Below, in pieces: positions 28,527-37,518 of a stretch of DNA of 64,000 nt. This stretch comes from an uncultured Porphyromonadaceae bacterium (GTDB taxonomy: Bacteria; Bacteroidota; Bacteroidia; Bacteroidales; Barnesiellaceae_A): NCBI GenBank assembly GCA_900538705.1, contig UPZG01000005.1:85148-149147 (forward strand), read 5' to 3'. The translations under genes and the position numbers were made by a program. The stretch's first letter is position 1. Every line of letters begins with the position of its first letter. The notes below the pieces were generated by a model. That model saw only the letters and a list, made by a program, of their open reading frames with translations. It searched no databases and was not told the origin of the DNA.

Positions 28527-29629
28527 TTGAAAAGTTTATCTTTTAGTCTTGTATAATAATATTGAACTATAATTATCTTATCTATAATATATAGTGGCAT
28601 ATATGTACGTAATAATTTACAAAATAAAACTGATTGTCTGTTATTACATGCGTTATTCTCCATTTGCCCATCTACAACAACATCGAGTGGATGCTCTACC
28701 ACTTTACAATTTGACTGTTTTAGTAATTCATCTCCTCTTTCTGTAAAGGTAATAACAGCACTTACTCCTTCCTCATTATTTTGATATGCCTTTCCCCAAA
28801 AATCACCGATTCTAATATCCGCACAAGAATTAAACATCTTGAATCTACAAGAATCTACACATTGCCTACCCAAGCAATAATGTCCAAAAAAATATTTATA
28901 AAAAAGATCTCCTTCCGTTGCTCGACATTGAAATGTTTTACCTGTATTTTTTATAATCATATTATAAGAATCATGCCAACCAAAATCTTTATTACGCCAA
29001 ACTATATTTTCCGGATGATTTATACGACTATACTTTAAGTATTTTTCCCATAAATTGTATGATGGCATACCGTGACAAAAGAAATCCATAAGGACAAAAT
29101 TATCTTCACAATGGAATCTGCGTATATACCGCCTGAATGAATCGATCTGGCAAGGGGTTCCTATTACAAGATATTTTTCTTTTTTATTAATTGTATTAAA
29201 GCCATCAACTGTATAACTTTGTATGTATTTACTTCCAATAGACTGTTTACAGTCTTCCTCAGTCTCAGCAATATAATGTTCGACACGATTATTCGTCGGA
29301 TTATATCTAGCTCCGCATACTTTATATCCTTTATTTATTAACTTTAAGGCAATTTCAAAACTAACACCGCCGGAAGAACATTTATGACGTACGGTCTCTT
29401 CATTACTCCATGCTGCATAACCCTTGATATTTATATCTCTTAATGACAAATCATTATGGGAATACGAACAAACGTCCATGCACAAACCACAATCTGTACA
29501 TTTATTACTATCTGTTATGTATGGTTCATAAAAACCGTCTTTATTCAATTTAATCTTTATTATATGTCGAGAGCATACTACTGCACATACTCCACATCCA
29601 TAACAATTATTTACGCCTGAAATATTCAT
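28514..29629 (-). CDS. Coenzyme F420 hydrogenase/dehydrogenase beta-subunit-like iron-sulfur protein (copy 1)
   Basis: 371 residues. Two 4Fe-4S ferredoxin clusters are visible at Cys9/12/15/19 and Cys44/47/50/54, followed by a domain beginning CSSGGVSFEIALKLI (about 84-98) and GTPCQIDSFRRY (about 157-168) that is the FrhB-type flavin-binding fold. A third set of cysteines near 250-270 (CLGRQCVDSC) is typical of the family. The organism is not expected to make F420, so the electron donor is probably a flavin or ferredoxin. Its constant pairing with pyruvyltransferases suggests a reduction step in sugar decoration, which is inference. It has its own promoter upstream. Confidence 0.85.
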   Translation of the reverse strand: MNISGVNNCYGCGVCAVVCSRHIIKIKLNKDGFYEPYITDSNKCTDCGLCMDVCSYSHNDLSLRDINIKGYAAWSNEETVRHKCSSGGVSFEIALKLINKGYKVCGARYNPTNNRVEHYIAETEEDCKQSIGSKYIQSYTVDGFNTINKKEKYLVIGTPCQIDSFRRYIRRFHCEDNFVLMDFFCHGMPSYNLWEKYLKYSRINHPENIVWRNKDFGWHDSYNMIIKNTGKTFQCRATEGDLFYKYFFGHYCLGRQCVDSCRFKMFNSCADIRIGDFWGKAYQNNEEGVSAVITFTERGDELLKQSNCKVVEHPLDVVVDGQMENNACNNRQSVLFCKLLRTYMPLYIIDKIIIVQYYYTRLKDKLFKCAK

Positions 29630-29689
29630 AATGAAACATCGTTCAAAAACATGTTACATAATACCCCAACATGGCGATGGAAACAAAAG

Positions 29690-29722
29690 CAAATATATTA
29701 GAATGTTTTATTATCATACAAA
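29690..29722 (-). promoter_or_regulatory. Internal promoter within the polysaccharide locus
   Basis: Minus strand TTTG (29722-29719), 21 bases, TATATTTG (29697-29690). It sits in the only sizeable gap (29630-29878) of the central locus and would start transcription about 55 nt before copy 1 of the F420-like gene. Nothing else is apparent in the gap. Confidence 0.6.
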
Positions 29723-29878
29723 CATACCCATAATCATCAGCTTATGTAAAAATCTAAAAAGACGAAACAATAAGAAACACAGATAAATTGTCTACAAACA
29801 AAACATTCTACTAAAAGCAATGACTTCCACAATATATCAAATGTCTTATTCACACAAATTACAAATATCTGTTTTTCA

Positions 29879-31027
29879 TCATTTTATAAATTTATCGAGG
29901 AAAGTTCTTCCTTGTGCTTTCATCAATTCTACCTTTTTCAATATATCATTTCTGTCTATATCTTGTGCAGTTAATTGAGAATAACTGGCTGTCAAACCTG
30001 TATCTAATAAATGGTTCTGCAAACCAAAAGAATCAAGTATGTCTGTTATACGACTCCCTCTATCATTTTTTGGCGAGACATATGTATAAAAATTTTTAGC
30101 TCCCATAATAATGGAAAATACCGTACAATGAAACGAATCTGTTATCACCATATCAGCTTCTGCAATATAGCCGATAAACTCTTTAGGTCCAGCATCTGTT
30201 ACCGGTATATAGAGGGTGCCGGAATATTTAGGTTGCTTTTGTGCCAATACAACCAAACATAATCCACATTCTTCACAAAGCCTCAAAGAATATTCAAATA
30301 ATTGTTGCGACCAATTTAGTGTAAACAACAACAGATATTTCTCCTTTTTTAAAGGTCTGATTGCAATACTATCCCAATGTTCCAAACTCAAAAGGAATGT
30401 TGGATCTGGCACCTGACATATATCTGTTCTTCCTACAAATGATTCTAAAAGAGATTTTGCCTGCTTTTCTCTTACAGAAATAGCAGTATATGATGATAAC
30501 CACATTTTAAATCTATTTTTTTCTCTTTCAGTCAAGTTTGTAATACCTATACTAGTTGCGTATGATATTTTCATACAACCGACAGGAACAAATGTCAAAA
30601 AATAAGGTTCAAGGCAATATGGTTGTCCTGGATTCCATAACTGATCACTTCCAGAAATATAAAGGTCATATTCCGGTGGAGTCACATAAAGTTCGTCAAT
30701 ACCTGTATACGGCTTTGACAATCTAATTTGCGAATTAAACTCATCAAATTTGGATTTTGCTTCACAAGAAAACAAATTATTCTTCGATCTATCCTTTCCC
30801 AAACTAAATACTTGTTTTATAAAATGTTTAGTCATTGATATTATGTCTTTATTTTGCCTCATCGGACTAAACCTTTTACTATTCACATATTCAGTTTGAT
30901 GCGGTCTATATAAATCTATAATCTCGCAATTCTGCTCTTGCAAAGATATATATTTCCATAAAGCGTATGCTTGTAAACATGCACCATAATTCGGCGAATT
31001 GTGTATCGTTATTATTCCTATTTTCAT
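29879..31027 (-). CDS. Polysaccharide pyruvyltransferase family protein (copy 2)
   Basis: 382 residues. GIITIHNSPNYGACLQAYALW (in parts, about 3-23), ISGSDQLWNPGQP (about 129-141) and DSFHCTVFSIIMGAKNF (about 297-313) match the same family as the gene at 27405. The two copies are clearly diverged from each other, so they may act on different sugars rather than being recent duplicates. It overlaps the F420-like gene at 31024 by 4 bases. Confidence 0.85.
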   Translation of the reverse strand: MKIGIITIHNSPNYGACLQAYALWKYISLQEQNCEIIDLYRPHQTEYVNSKRFSPMRQNKDIISMTKHFIKQVFSLGKDRSKNNLFSCEAKSKFDEFNSQIRLSKPYTGIDELYVTPPEYDLYISGSDQLWNPGQPYCLEPYFLTFVPVGCMKISYATSIGITNLTEREKNRFKMWLSSYTAISVREKQAKSLLESFVGRTDICQVPDPTFLLSLEHWDSIAIRPLKKEKYLLLFTLNWSQQLFEYSLRLCEECGLCLVVLAQKQPKYSGTLYIPVTDAGPKEFIGYIAEADMVITDSFHCTVFSIIMGAKNFYTYVSPKNDRGSRITDILDSFGLQNHLLDTGLTASYSQLTAQDIDRNDILKKVELMKAQGRTFLDKFIK

Positions 31028-32220
31028 CTATCAAATATCCTTTTCTTTATATTACGCGCGATCCTTATTGGAAACGTAAACAATGTCATAATACGCAAAT
31101 CTCTCTGATACGTTATTAATATTTTTCTAATTGCATTCTCAAAATCACCGTGATTTATGATAATTTCTTTCTCAAACATTAGCCTATATTTACTTTTCAC
31201 GGTTGGATGTTTCAATTGCGGTTCACCAATGAATGGTTCTTCAAGAGGACGTTGTTCTACTTGAATACATTTATTTTCTATTAATTCATTTACAAATAAT
31301 TTACCTTTTTCTGTATTCACGAGTATTAATGAAACTTTTTCTTCTGTAAATTTACAAGGAGCACTAAGGCCAAGGCCATGATAATCAGCAATCGTAATAT
31401 CCGAAATACGTTGTGATTTTGCGAAGCGACAATGATAGCAGTTTTCCCGATATGTCACAGCTCGATGGTAACCAAATTGATAAGTATCACCATCCTTTGT
31501 GCGTTTTGCATAAAACATCTTATCTTCATTGTCATATAATGTAAATGTAAATGTATACGTATATGCGATTGGATCTCGAAACGACATTCTTTTTGCTACC
31601 TTTCCTGATTGCTTTGACAACAGCTCAATATGCTGTCTCAAATACGAAAAAGGAGTCGTACCATGGCACACAACCTCAACTAGTAATAACAACGTATCTT
31701 TCTCAGAGAACAAATTTCTCAAAGCTGCGACTTGGCAAGGTAATCCAATAAATATTACTTTCTTTCCTTCATTCAACAAGGTTTTCATTTCGTTGAACGC
31801 CTCATACGAATCACTGAATACATACTTCGAATTCTTGAAACTTTTTAACACATTTGTTTCTGTAGTAATTTTATGAGTTACCGTAAAATCTTTATTTTGT
31901 GAAGCTCCAACAGCCACATATCCGTTACGTAATGCCAACTTATACATCTCTATCGCAACACCTCCAGATGCAGAAGTATCTCGCTCGTTCTTATCAACTG
32001 ACCATGCGGCATATGCAAGTTGGGAATCGTATGAATTTACATTATTCAGAATTGGACATACACTCTCACACCGATGACAACCTATACATACAGATATATC
32101 AATCACAGGATAGATAATTCCAATTTGATTTTCCTGCATTTTGATACATTTCTTAGGGCATCTAAAAGCGCACGCACCGCATCCGGTACAAGTATCTAAA
32201 GGTGCAAGTTGAATATTCAT
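31024..32220 (-). CDS. Coenzyme F420 hydrogenase/dehydrogenase beta-subunit-like iron-sulfur protein (copy 2)
   Basis: 398 residues. Ferredoxin-type cysteines at 11/14/17/21 and 45/48/51/55 predict two 4Fe-4S clusters; SASGGVAIEMYKLAL (about 83-97), GLPCQVAALRNLF and CHGTTPFSYL follow, then CYHCRFAKSQRISDITIADY near 258-277 with two further cysteines. Same architecture as the copy at 28514. The gene starts on the last base of the wzx gene's stop region and is coupled to pyruvyltransferase copy 2. Confidence 0.85.
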   Translation of the reverse strand: MNIQLAPLDTCTGCGACAFRCPKKCIKMQENQIGIIYPVIDISVCIGCHRCESVCPILNNVNSYDSQLAYAAWSVDKNERDTSASGGVAIEMYKLALRNGYVAVGASQNKDFTVTHKITTETNVLKSFKNSKYVFSDSYEAFNEMKTLLNEGKKVIFIGLPCQVAALRNLFSEKDTLLLLVEVVCHGTTPFSYLRQHIELLSKQSGKVAKRMSFRDPIAYTYTFTFTLYDNEDKMFYAKRTKDGDTYQFGYHRAVTYRENCYHCRFAKSQRISDITIADYHGLGLSAPCKFTEEKVSLILVNTEKGKLFVNELIENKCIQVEQRPLEEPFIGEPQLKHPTVKSKYRLMFEKEIIINHGDFENAIRKILITYQRDLRIMTLFTFPIRIARNIKKRIFDR

Positions 32221-33749
32221 TACCTCTGAAAAATTTTTGTTCTAATTGCGTACATCAGTTTTCGTTCTTGAGAATTCAAGCCCATATAATATATAGCAAT
32301 AATACTAGATACTATACAAAGTATGCAAATAAATAAAACTGTATAAACATTTTCATCTAAAATCATATAGACAGTCAATGGAATGACTAACGCAACTGCA
32401 CAAACGAGCAAGGATGTTCCTAATACCTCAACAATATATTTCTTAACAGGGAACAGAATCAACCTACGAACAATCCATAAACGCATAAACAGGCAAACAA
32501 TAGAAATTAACAATGATATATAAAAAACCGACAAAGGAGAATAACCCAATCGTAAAAAAACATATGAAATAGGAATATTAAGAATTGTAACTGTCCCTAC
32601 AGAAAATTGATAAAGCCGAATATTTCCTGTAGCATGTACTATTGTCATCAATGGAGATGCCATCGAGTCAACCGCTGAAATGGCTATTATCAAGCGAGTA
32701 AATGGTACTATATATTCTGGCAATTGCCCTAACCATAAATTTACAATGTACGGCGTTTCAATTATAATTGGCATAGAAACAAGCATTATCAAATAAAAAG
32801 ATAACCTAGAACTACTAAATACAAGTTTTGTCATTTCTTTTATGTCACCTTGCGCATAATATTTCGTTATCTGAGGTCGCACTGCAGTATAAAAATTAGT
32901 AAAGAACTGCGTAATAACAGAATTTATTTGATATGCTATACCACGTGCTGCATTTATAGATGGATTGAAAAACATATTAAGCAAAATATTCAATCCTTGA
33001 CCTTTTACTAATCCAGACAACGATCCAAACAAATTCCATCCTGAATAATTCACAAGTTCTACAAACAAAGATTTCTCCCAGTAAAACTTGTACCTCGATT
33101 CTGGGAAATATTTTAAACAATATGCAATATAAATAATAGCCACTACAATTTGACTAAGGAGCAACAGAAATCCGTACATAAATAAACTATCAAGCGGTAT
33201 AATAAGCAATAAATAAGCAACAGCCAATTTTAGAACAACTTCTAATATTCCAACATATGCATAAATATTCATCCGCTCATGTGCAATTATAGTCGCATTA
33301 TATGGTGTTATAATTAATGAAACCACACATGAAAAAATCGAAAACTGATACACCCAATTAGCCACTTGCATTCGTTCTTCAGGTATAACCATTTGTGTAT
33401 TTAAGAACCACAGCCCAACAGTTTCACATAGTATGATTATGACAAAAGTCAGCATTATAAAAATTGCAAAACACATACTAAACACCTGTTTTAATCTTAC
33501 AATGTTACCTCGGCCAAGTTCAAATGTAAGATAACGTTGTGAAGCTACCGCCATCGTTCCATTAAGCACACCCATCATAGCAACAACTCCACCCACAACA
33601 TTATAGATACCGTAATCTTCTACACCAAGGACTTGTAATACTACACGACTGGTATAAAGCGACACAAGCATAGAGAACAGCATCCTGAAATAGAGCATCA
33701 GTGTGTTCTTGGCTATTCTCTTATTATTTGCAGCAGTATCTATTGCCAT
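32220..33749 (-). CDS. Wzx-type oligosaccharide flippase
   Basis: 509 residues, about 12-14 membrane helices. The N-terminus RIAKNTLMLYFRMLFSMLVS followed by YTSRVVLQVLGVEDYGIYNVVGG is characteristic of the MOP/PST flippase family in Bacteroidota. It moves the undecaprenyl-linked repeat unit from the cytoplasmic to the periplasmic face for the Wzy-like polymerase at 26143. It lies 3 bases downstream of an acyltransferase gene. Confidence 0.92.
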   Translation of the reverse strand: MAIDTAANNKRIAKNTLMLYFRMLFSMLVSLYTSRVVLQVLGVEDYGIYNVVGGVVAMMGVLNGTMAVASQRYLTFELGRGNIVRLKQVFSMCFAIFIMLTFVIIILCETVGLWFLNTQMVIPEERMQVANWVYQFSIFSCVVSLIITPYNATIIAHERMNIYAYVGILEVVLKLAVAYLLLIIPLDSLFMYGFLLLLSQIVVAIIYIAYCLKYFPESRYKFYWEKSLFVELVNYSGWNLFGSLSGLVKGQGLNILLNMFFNPSINAARGIAYQINSVITQFFTNFYTAVRPQITKYYAQGDIKEMTKLVFSSSRLSFYLIMLVSMPIIIETPYIVNLWLGQLPEYIVPFTRLIIAISAVDSMASPLMTIVHATGNIRLYQFSVGTVTILNIPISYVFLRLGYSPLSVFYISLLISIVCLFMRLWIVRRLILFPVKKYIVEVLGTSLLVCAVALVIPLTVYMILDENVYTVLFICILCIVSSIIAIYYMGLNSQERKLMYAIRTKIFQR

Positions 33750-33752
33750 ATA

Positions 33753-34784
33753 TTATTTCAATCCTACGTACTTGGCCGACTTGTCGCCCACGACTTTTGC
33801 CAACAGTGATACAATGGCATAACTGATGGCAACAACAAGAAGTATACGAACGAATTGGCTGTGAAGAAATGGGTAAAAGAGAGTATTACCAAAAACGAAG
33901 TCGACAGACTTATTGATAAGTACCAATACATATATGTGTATGAGGTATATCCCAAACGAATAGTCACCGATGCGCGAAAGGAGGCCGGCCGGTTGTTGCG
34001 GGTCGTGGTTTTTCAGTACCAAGGCTATGACGGCAGCAGCATAGAGCATGGAGCTGAATTTGATTTGAGAAACAGCTATCCATGGTAATTTAGTTTCTAA
34101 TAGCTGCGATTCGGCCAAAGAGAGGTAGAGGGTCAGCAATAGCAAGGCGACAAGTGTCACGTTGCTTACCCGCAGAGTGATGTTTCGTTCTCGTACTACC
34201 ATACCGGCATAATAGAAACCAAACCAGGCCGGGAAAAGAGCACAATAAAGTGGAAAGCGACTGCCTGTAATATAGTCATATAGGTACATTATAGCAACAT
34301 AAACCGGTGTGACAGCCCAACAAACGAGGTCTACTACACGATTGTCCTGTTGTATCAATTTTATCAAAAACGGGGTGAGCAAGGTAAGTTGCAAAAGGAC
34401 ACTCAAGAAATAAAGTTGCGGAGCAGCTCCTCCGAAGAAAATAATCTTTATTATCTCGTACGTGTCGAAGTCTATCTTACGTCCACCCAGAAACCGCAGG
34501 GAGATTCCATACACAAGTAGAGCGAATATTGTCCACAGGCAATATGGCAGCCATGTACGCAACGTGCGTTTTTTGAGAGAAAATGTCTCTGTCTTGACAA
34601 AATATCCTGAGATAAAGAAGAAGACAGCAACCGCAAAATTAATGACTTGCTGTGAAATGTTCACTCCGGAAACAGGTGGTATATGTATCATGACAACGGC
34701 TATGATACACAACCCTCGTACGGCTTGCATGTAGTTGTCGCGCGGTGGTAAAGTTGTCTGTGTACAAGTTGTCATGTTCTTCAT
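33753..34784 (-). CDS. Membrane acyltransferase, acyltransferase-3 family
   Basis: 343 residues with about ten membrane helices. DNYMQAVRGLCIIAVVMIH (about 16-34) carries the catalytic His; NFAVAVFFFISGYFVK (about 47-62) is the second conserved block. It is a second integral O-acyltransferase of this locus besides the one at 23147. GC is higher than in the neighbouring wzx, so the composition boundary of the locus falls near 33.75 kb. The 123-base gap to rmlB holds nothing recognisable. Confidence 0.88.
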   Translation of the reverse strand: MKNMTTCTQTTLPPRDNYMQAVRGLCIIAVVMIHIPPVSGVNISQQVINFAVAVFFFISGYFVKTETFSLKKRTLRTWLPYCLWTIFALLVYGISLRFLGGRKIDFDTYEIIKIIFFGGAAPQLYFLSVLLQLTLLTPFLIKLIQQDNRVVDLVCWAVTPVYVAIMYLYDYITGSRFPLYCALFPAWFGFYYAGMVVRERNITLRVSNVTLVALLLLTLYLSLAESQLLETKLPWIAVSQIKFSSMLYAAAVIALVLKNHDPQQPAGLLSRIGDYSFGIYLIHIYVLVLINKSVDFVFGNTLFYPFLHSQFVRILLVVAISYAIVSLLAKVVGDKSAKYVGLK

Positions 34785-34907
34785 CTATGGGCAATAGCTC
34801 TTCCAGGAAGATAATTCAATACAACATTTCGATAGAAAGAGTTTTTATAAACCTTGCATCTGTATAACTATAATACACACAATGACTATGTATTGTGAAT
34901 ATCCGAT

Positions 34908-36053
34908 TCATCTCTTCTCATACATCTCCTCGTAGTACTTTTCGTAGTCGCCCGAGGTGATGTTATCCATCCATTCCTGATTATCGAGGTACCACCGTAC
35001 GGTCTTCTCGATGCCCTCTTCGAATTGCAGGCTGGGCTCCCAACCTAACTCTTTCTGCAGTTTCGTCGAGTCAATGGCGTAGCGCTTGTCATGCCCGGCA
35101 CGGTCGGTGACATAGGTGATGAGGTCCATGTCTTCGCCTTCCCGGCGTCCTAACAGGCGGTCGACGGTGTTGATGACTACCCGGATGAGGTCGATGTTTT
35201 TCCACTCGTTGAAGCCGCCTATGTTGTAGGTATCGGCTGTCTTGCCTTTGTGGAAGATGAGGTCGATGGCACGGGCATGGTCTTCGACATAGAGCCAGTC
35301 GCGTACGTTCTCGCCTTTACCGTAGACGGGAAGGGGCTTGCGGTGGCGTATGTTGTTGATGAAAAGGGGTATGAGTTTCTCGGGGAATTGGTAGGGACCG
35401 TAGTTGTTGGAGCAGTTGGTTACTATCGTGGGCATGCCGTAGGTGTCGTGGTAGGCACGGACGAAGTGGTCGCTCGATGCTTTGCTGGCCGAGTAGGGGC
35501 TGTGGGGATTGTATTTGGTTTCTTCGTAGAAGAAGTCCTTACCGTAAGCAAGATGGTGTTTTGACGACGAAGCTGTTGTCGTAAAGGGCGACTCGATGCC
35601 TTCGGTATGGGTCATCTCCAGCGCCCCGTAGACTTCGTCGGTGGAGATATGGTAGAAGCGTTTGCCTTCGTATCTCTCGGGGAGTGACTCCCAATAGAGT
35701 TTGGCGGCTTGCAGCAGGCTGAGTGTTCCCATGACGTTGGTACGAGCAAAGGTGAAGGGGTCTTTAATGCTGCGGTCGACGTGGCTCTCGGCTGCCAGGT
35801 GGATGATGCCGTCGATGTGGTATTGTCGCATTACCTCGAGCATCTTATCGAAGTCGCAGATATCGGCGCGCACGAAGGTGTAGTTGGGACGCTCTTCTAT
35901 GTCTTTGAGATTGGCCAGGTTGCCGGCATAGGTCAACTTGTCGAGGTTGACGATGTGGTACTCGGGGTACTTGTTGACGAAGAGGCGCACTACGTGCGAG
36001 CCTATGAAGCCGGCTCCGCCGGTGATGAGGATATGTCTTGTGTAGGAATTCAT
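34908..36053 (-). CDS. rmlB: dTDP-glucose 4,6-dehydratase
   Basis: 381 residues from the ATG at 36053; the open frame continues upstream into rmlD without conserved residues. ITGGAGFIGSHVVR (about 9-22) binds NAD; HLAAESHVDRS, STDEVYG and YSASKASSDH (catalytic Tyr/Lys) are diagnostic. It makes dTDP-4-keto-6-deoxyglucose in dTDP-L-rhamnose synthesis. The gap to rmlD is 8 bases. GC is clearly above that of the central locus. Confidence 0.97.
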   Translation of the reverse strand: MNSYTRHILITGGAGFIGSHVVRLFVNKYPEYHIVNLDKLTYAGNLANLKDIEERPNYTFVRADICDFDKMLEVMRQYHIDGIIHLAAESHVDRSIKDPFTFARTNVMGTLSLLQAAKLYWESLPERYEGKRFYHISTDEVYGALEMTHTEGIESPFTTTASSSKHHLAYGKDFFYEETKYNPHSPYSASKASSDHFVRAYHDTYGMPTIVTNCSNNYGPYQFPEKLIPLFINNIRHRKPLPVYGKGENVRDWLYVEDHARAIDLIFHKGKTADTYNIGGFNEWKNIDLIRVVINTVDRLLGRREGEDMDLITYVTDRAGHDKRYAIDSTKLQKELGWEPSLQFEEGIEKTVRWYLDNQEWMDNITSGDYEKYYEEMYEKR

Positions 36054-36061
36054 TGTTACTG

Positions 36062-36931
36062 TTACTGTTGACGTTGGAGGTTGTCGATACACTGTTTCAG
36101 CGAGTCGGTCCAATAGGGGATTTTCAGGCCGAAGGTTGTCTTTATCTTAGTCTTGTCGAGTACCGAGTAGCTGGGACGCACGACCTTCGAGGGGAACTCG
36201 TCGCTGTGGCAGGGTTGTATGTCGCAGGCGGTGTGGCCGGCATACTCGGCGATTGCTTTCGTGAAGTCATACCATGAGCAGACGCCTTCGTTGGAGTAGT
36301 GGTAGATGCCATCTCGCCCTTCGTACTTGCGCTGCTCAACGATGTCGTAGATGGCGGCTGCCAGGTCGTAGGCGTAGGTGGGAGTACCGGTCTGGTCGAA
36401 GACGACTTTCAGACTGGGTTTTGTGGCCGTGAGGTTGAGCATCGTCTTCACGAAGTTCTTCCCGTACTCGCTGTACAGCCAGGCCGTGCGGATGATGAGG
36501 TAGTGACAGCCGCTGCGGATGACGGCCTCTTCGCCATGCAGCTTGGTCTCTCCATAAACGCCGGTGGGGTTGGCTGCCTCCTCTTCCCGGCACGGAGTGT
36601 TGTTCTTGTTTCCGCCGAAGACGTAGTCGGTGGAGACATGCACGAGTACTCCCTCGTTTCGGCGGATGGCTACGGCCAGGTTCTCTACGGCCTTGGCATT
36701 GAGAAGTTCGGCCAAAGAGCGGTCTTCTTCGGCCTTGTCGACATTGGTATAGGCGGCACAGTTGACGATGACTTTCACGTCATTGTCGGCTACCATCTTT
36801 TCTACGGCTGCCGCATCGGTGATGTCGAGCTCGGCGACATCGGTGAAGATATAATGGTGGGCGCTCTGTTGCGATACGATGCGCATCTCGTTGCCGAGCT
36901 GGCCGTTGGCGCCGGTGACTAGTATATTCAT
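36062..36931 (-). CDS. rmlD: dTDP-4-dehydrorhamnose reductase
   Basis: 289 residues. ILVTGANGQLGNEMR (about 3-17), NCAAYTNVDKAEED (about 57-70), STDYVFGG and YGETKLHGE (catalytic Tyr/Lys) match RmlD, the final NADPH-dependent step to dTDP-L-rhamnose. Its start overlaps the rmlC stop by 4 bases (ATGA). Confidence 0.96.
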   Translation of the reverse strand: MNILVTGANGQLGNEMRIVSQQSAHHYIFTDVAELDITDAAAVEKMVADNDVKVIVNCAAYTNVDKAEEDRSLAELLNAKAVENLAVAIRRNEGVLVHVSTDYVFGGNKNNTPCREEEAANPTGVYGETKLHGEEAVIRSGCHYLIIRTAWLYSEYGKNFVKTMLNLTATKPSLKVVFDQTGTPTYAYDLAAAIYDIVEQRKYEGRDGIYHYSNEGVCSWYDFTKAIAEYAGHTACDIQPCHSDEFPSKVVRPSYSVLDKTKIKTTFGLKIPYWTDSLKQCIDNLQRQQ

Positions 36932-37512
36932 TGCTTGAATTCGGGATAAAGGTTGTCGTTATAATCGAAGGGAGAATCGAAATCGCGTAAAAGGGGATGT
37001 TTAGTGTCCTTGTCGCTCAGCAGGGCTTCGGATACGGGGATGCGCCAGTCGATGCCCAAACTGTCGTCCTTAATACTGATACCGCCGTCGGCTTGCGGGG
37101 CGTAGAAGTTGTCGCACTTGTACTGGAAGATGGCTGTCTGGCTCAATACGGCAAAGCCGTGGGCGAAGCCGCGGGGAACGAAGAACTGACGATGGTTCTC
37201 TTCCGACAGCTCTACGACGACATGTTGCCCGTAGGTGGGTGAGCCTTTGCGGATGTCGACGGCTACGTCGAGAACCCGGCCGCGGACGCAGCGTACCAGC
37301 TTGCTCTGTGTGTAGGGCGGACGCTGAAAGTGCAGGCCGCGCATCACGCCATAACTCGACATGCTCTCATTGTCTTGTACAAATCGGATGGGGCGTACCT
37401 TCGCGTCGAACTCGCGTTGTGAAAACGATTCGAAAAAGTAGCCTCTGGCATCCCGGAAGATGCGCGGCTCTATAATTACTACGCCCTCTATATTCGTCTT
37501 TATGACTTCCAT
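36928..37512 (-). CDS. rmlC: dTDP-4-dehydrorhamnose 3,5-epimerase
   Basis: 194 residues, cupin fold. IEPRIFRDARGYFFESF (about 15-31), FVQDNESMSSYGVMRGLHFQ (about 44-63; catalytic His in RGLHFQ) and VPRGFAHGF (about 112-120) are diagnostic. It inverts C3 and C5 of the keto-sugar between RmlB and RmlD. It lies 6 bases after the rmlA stop. Confidence 0.96.
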   Translation of the reverse strand: MEVIKTNIEGVVIIEPRIFRDARGYFFESFSQREFDAKVRPIRFVQDNESMSSYGVMRGLHFQRPPYTQSKLVRCVRGRVLDVAVDIRKGSPTYGQHVVVELSEENHRQFFVPRGFAHGFAVLSQTAIFQYKCDNFYAPQADGGISIKDDSLGIDWRIPVSEALLSDKDTKHPLLRDFDSPFDYNDNLYPEFKQ

Positions 37513-37518
37513 CGGTGG

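Noticed and set aside
35250..36922. Long plus-strand frames across rmlB and rmlD
   Set aside because: Antisense shadows caused by high GC and codon bias of the rml genes.
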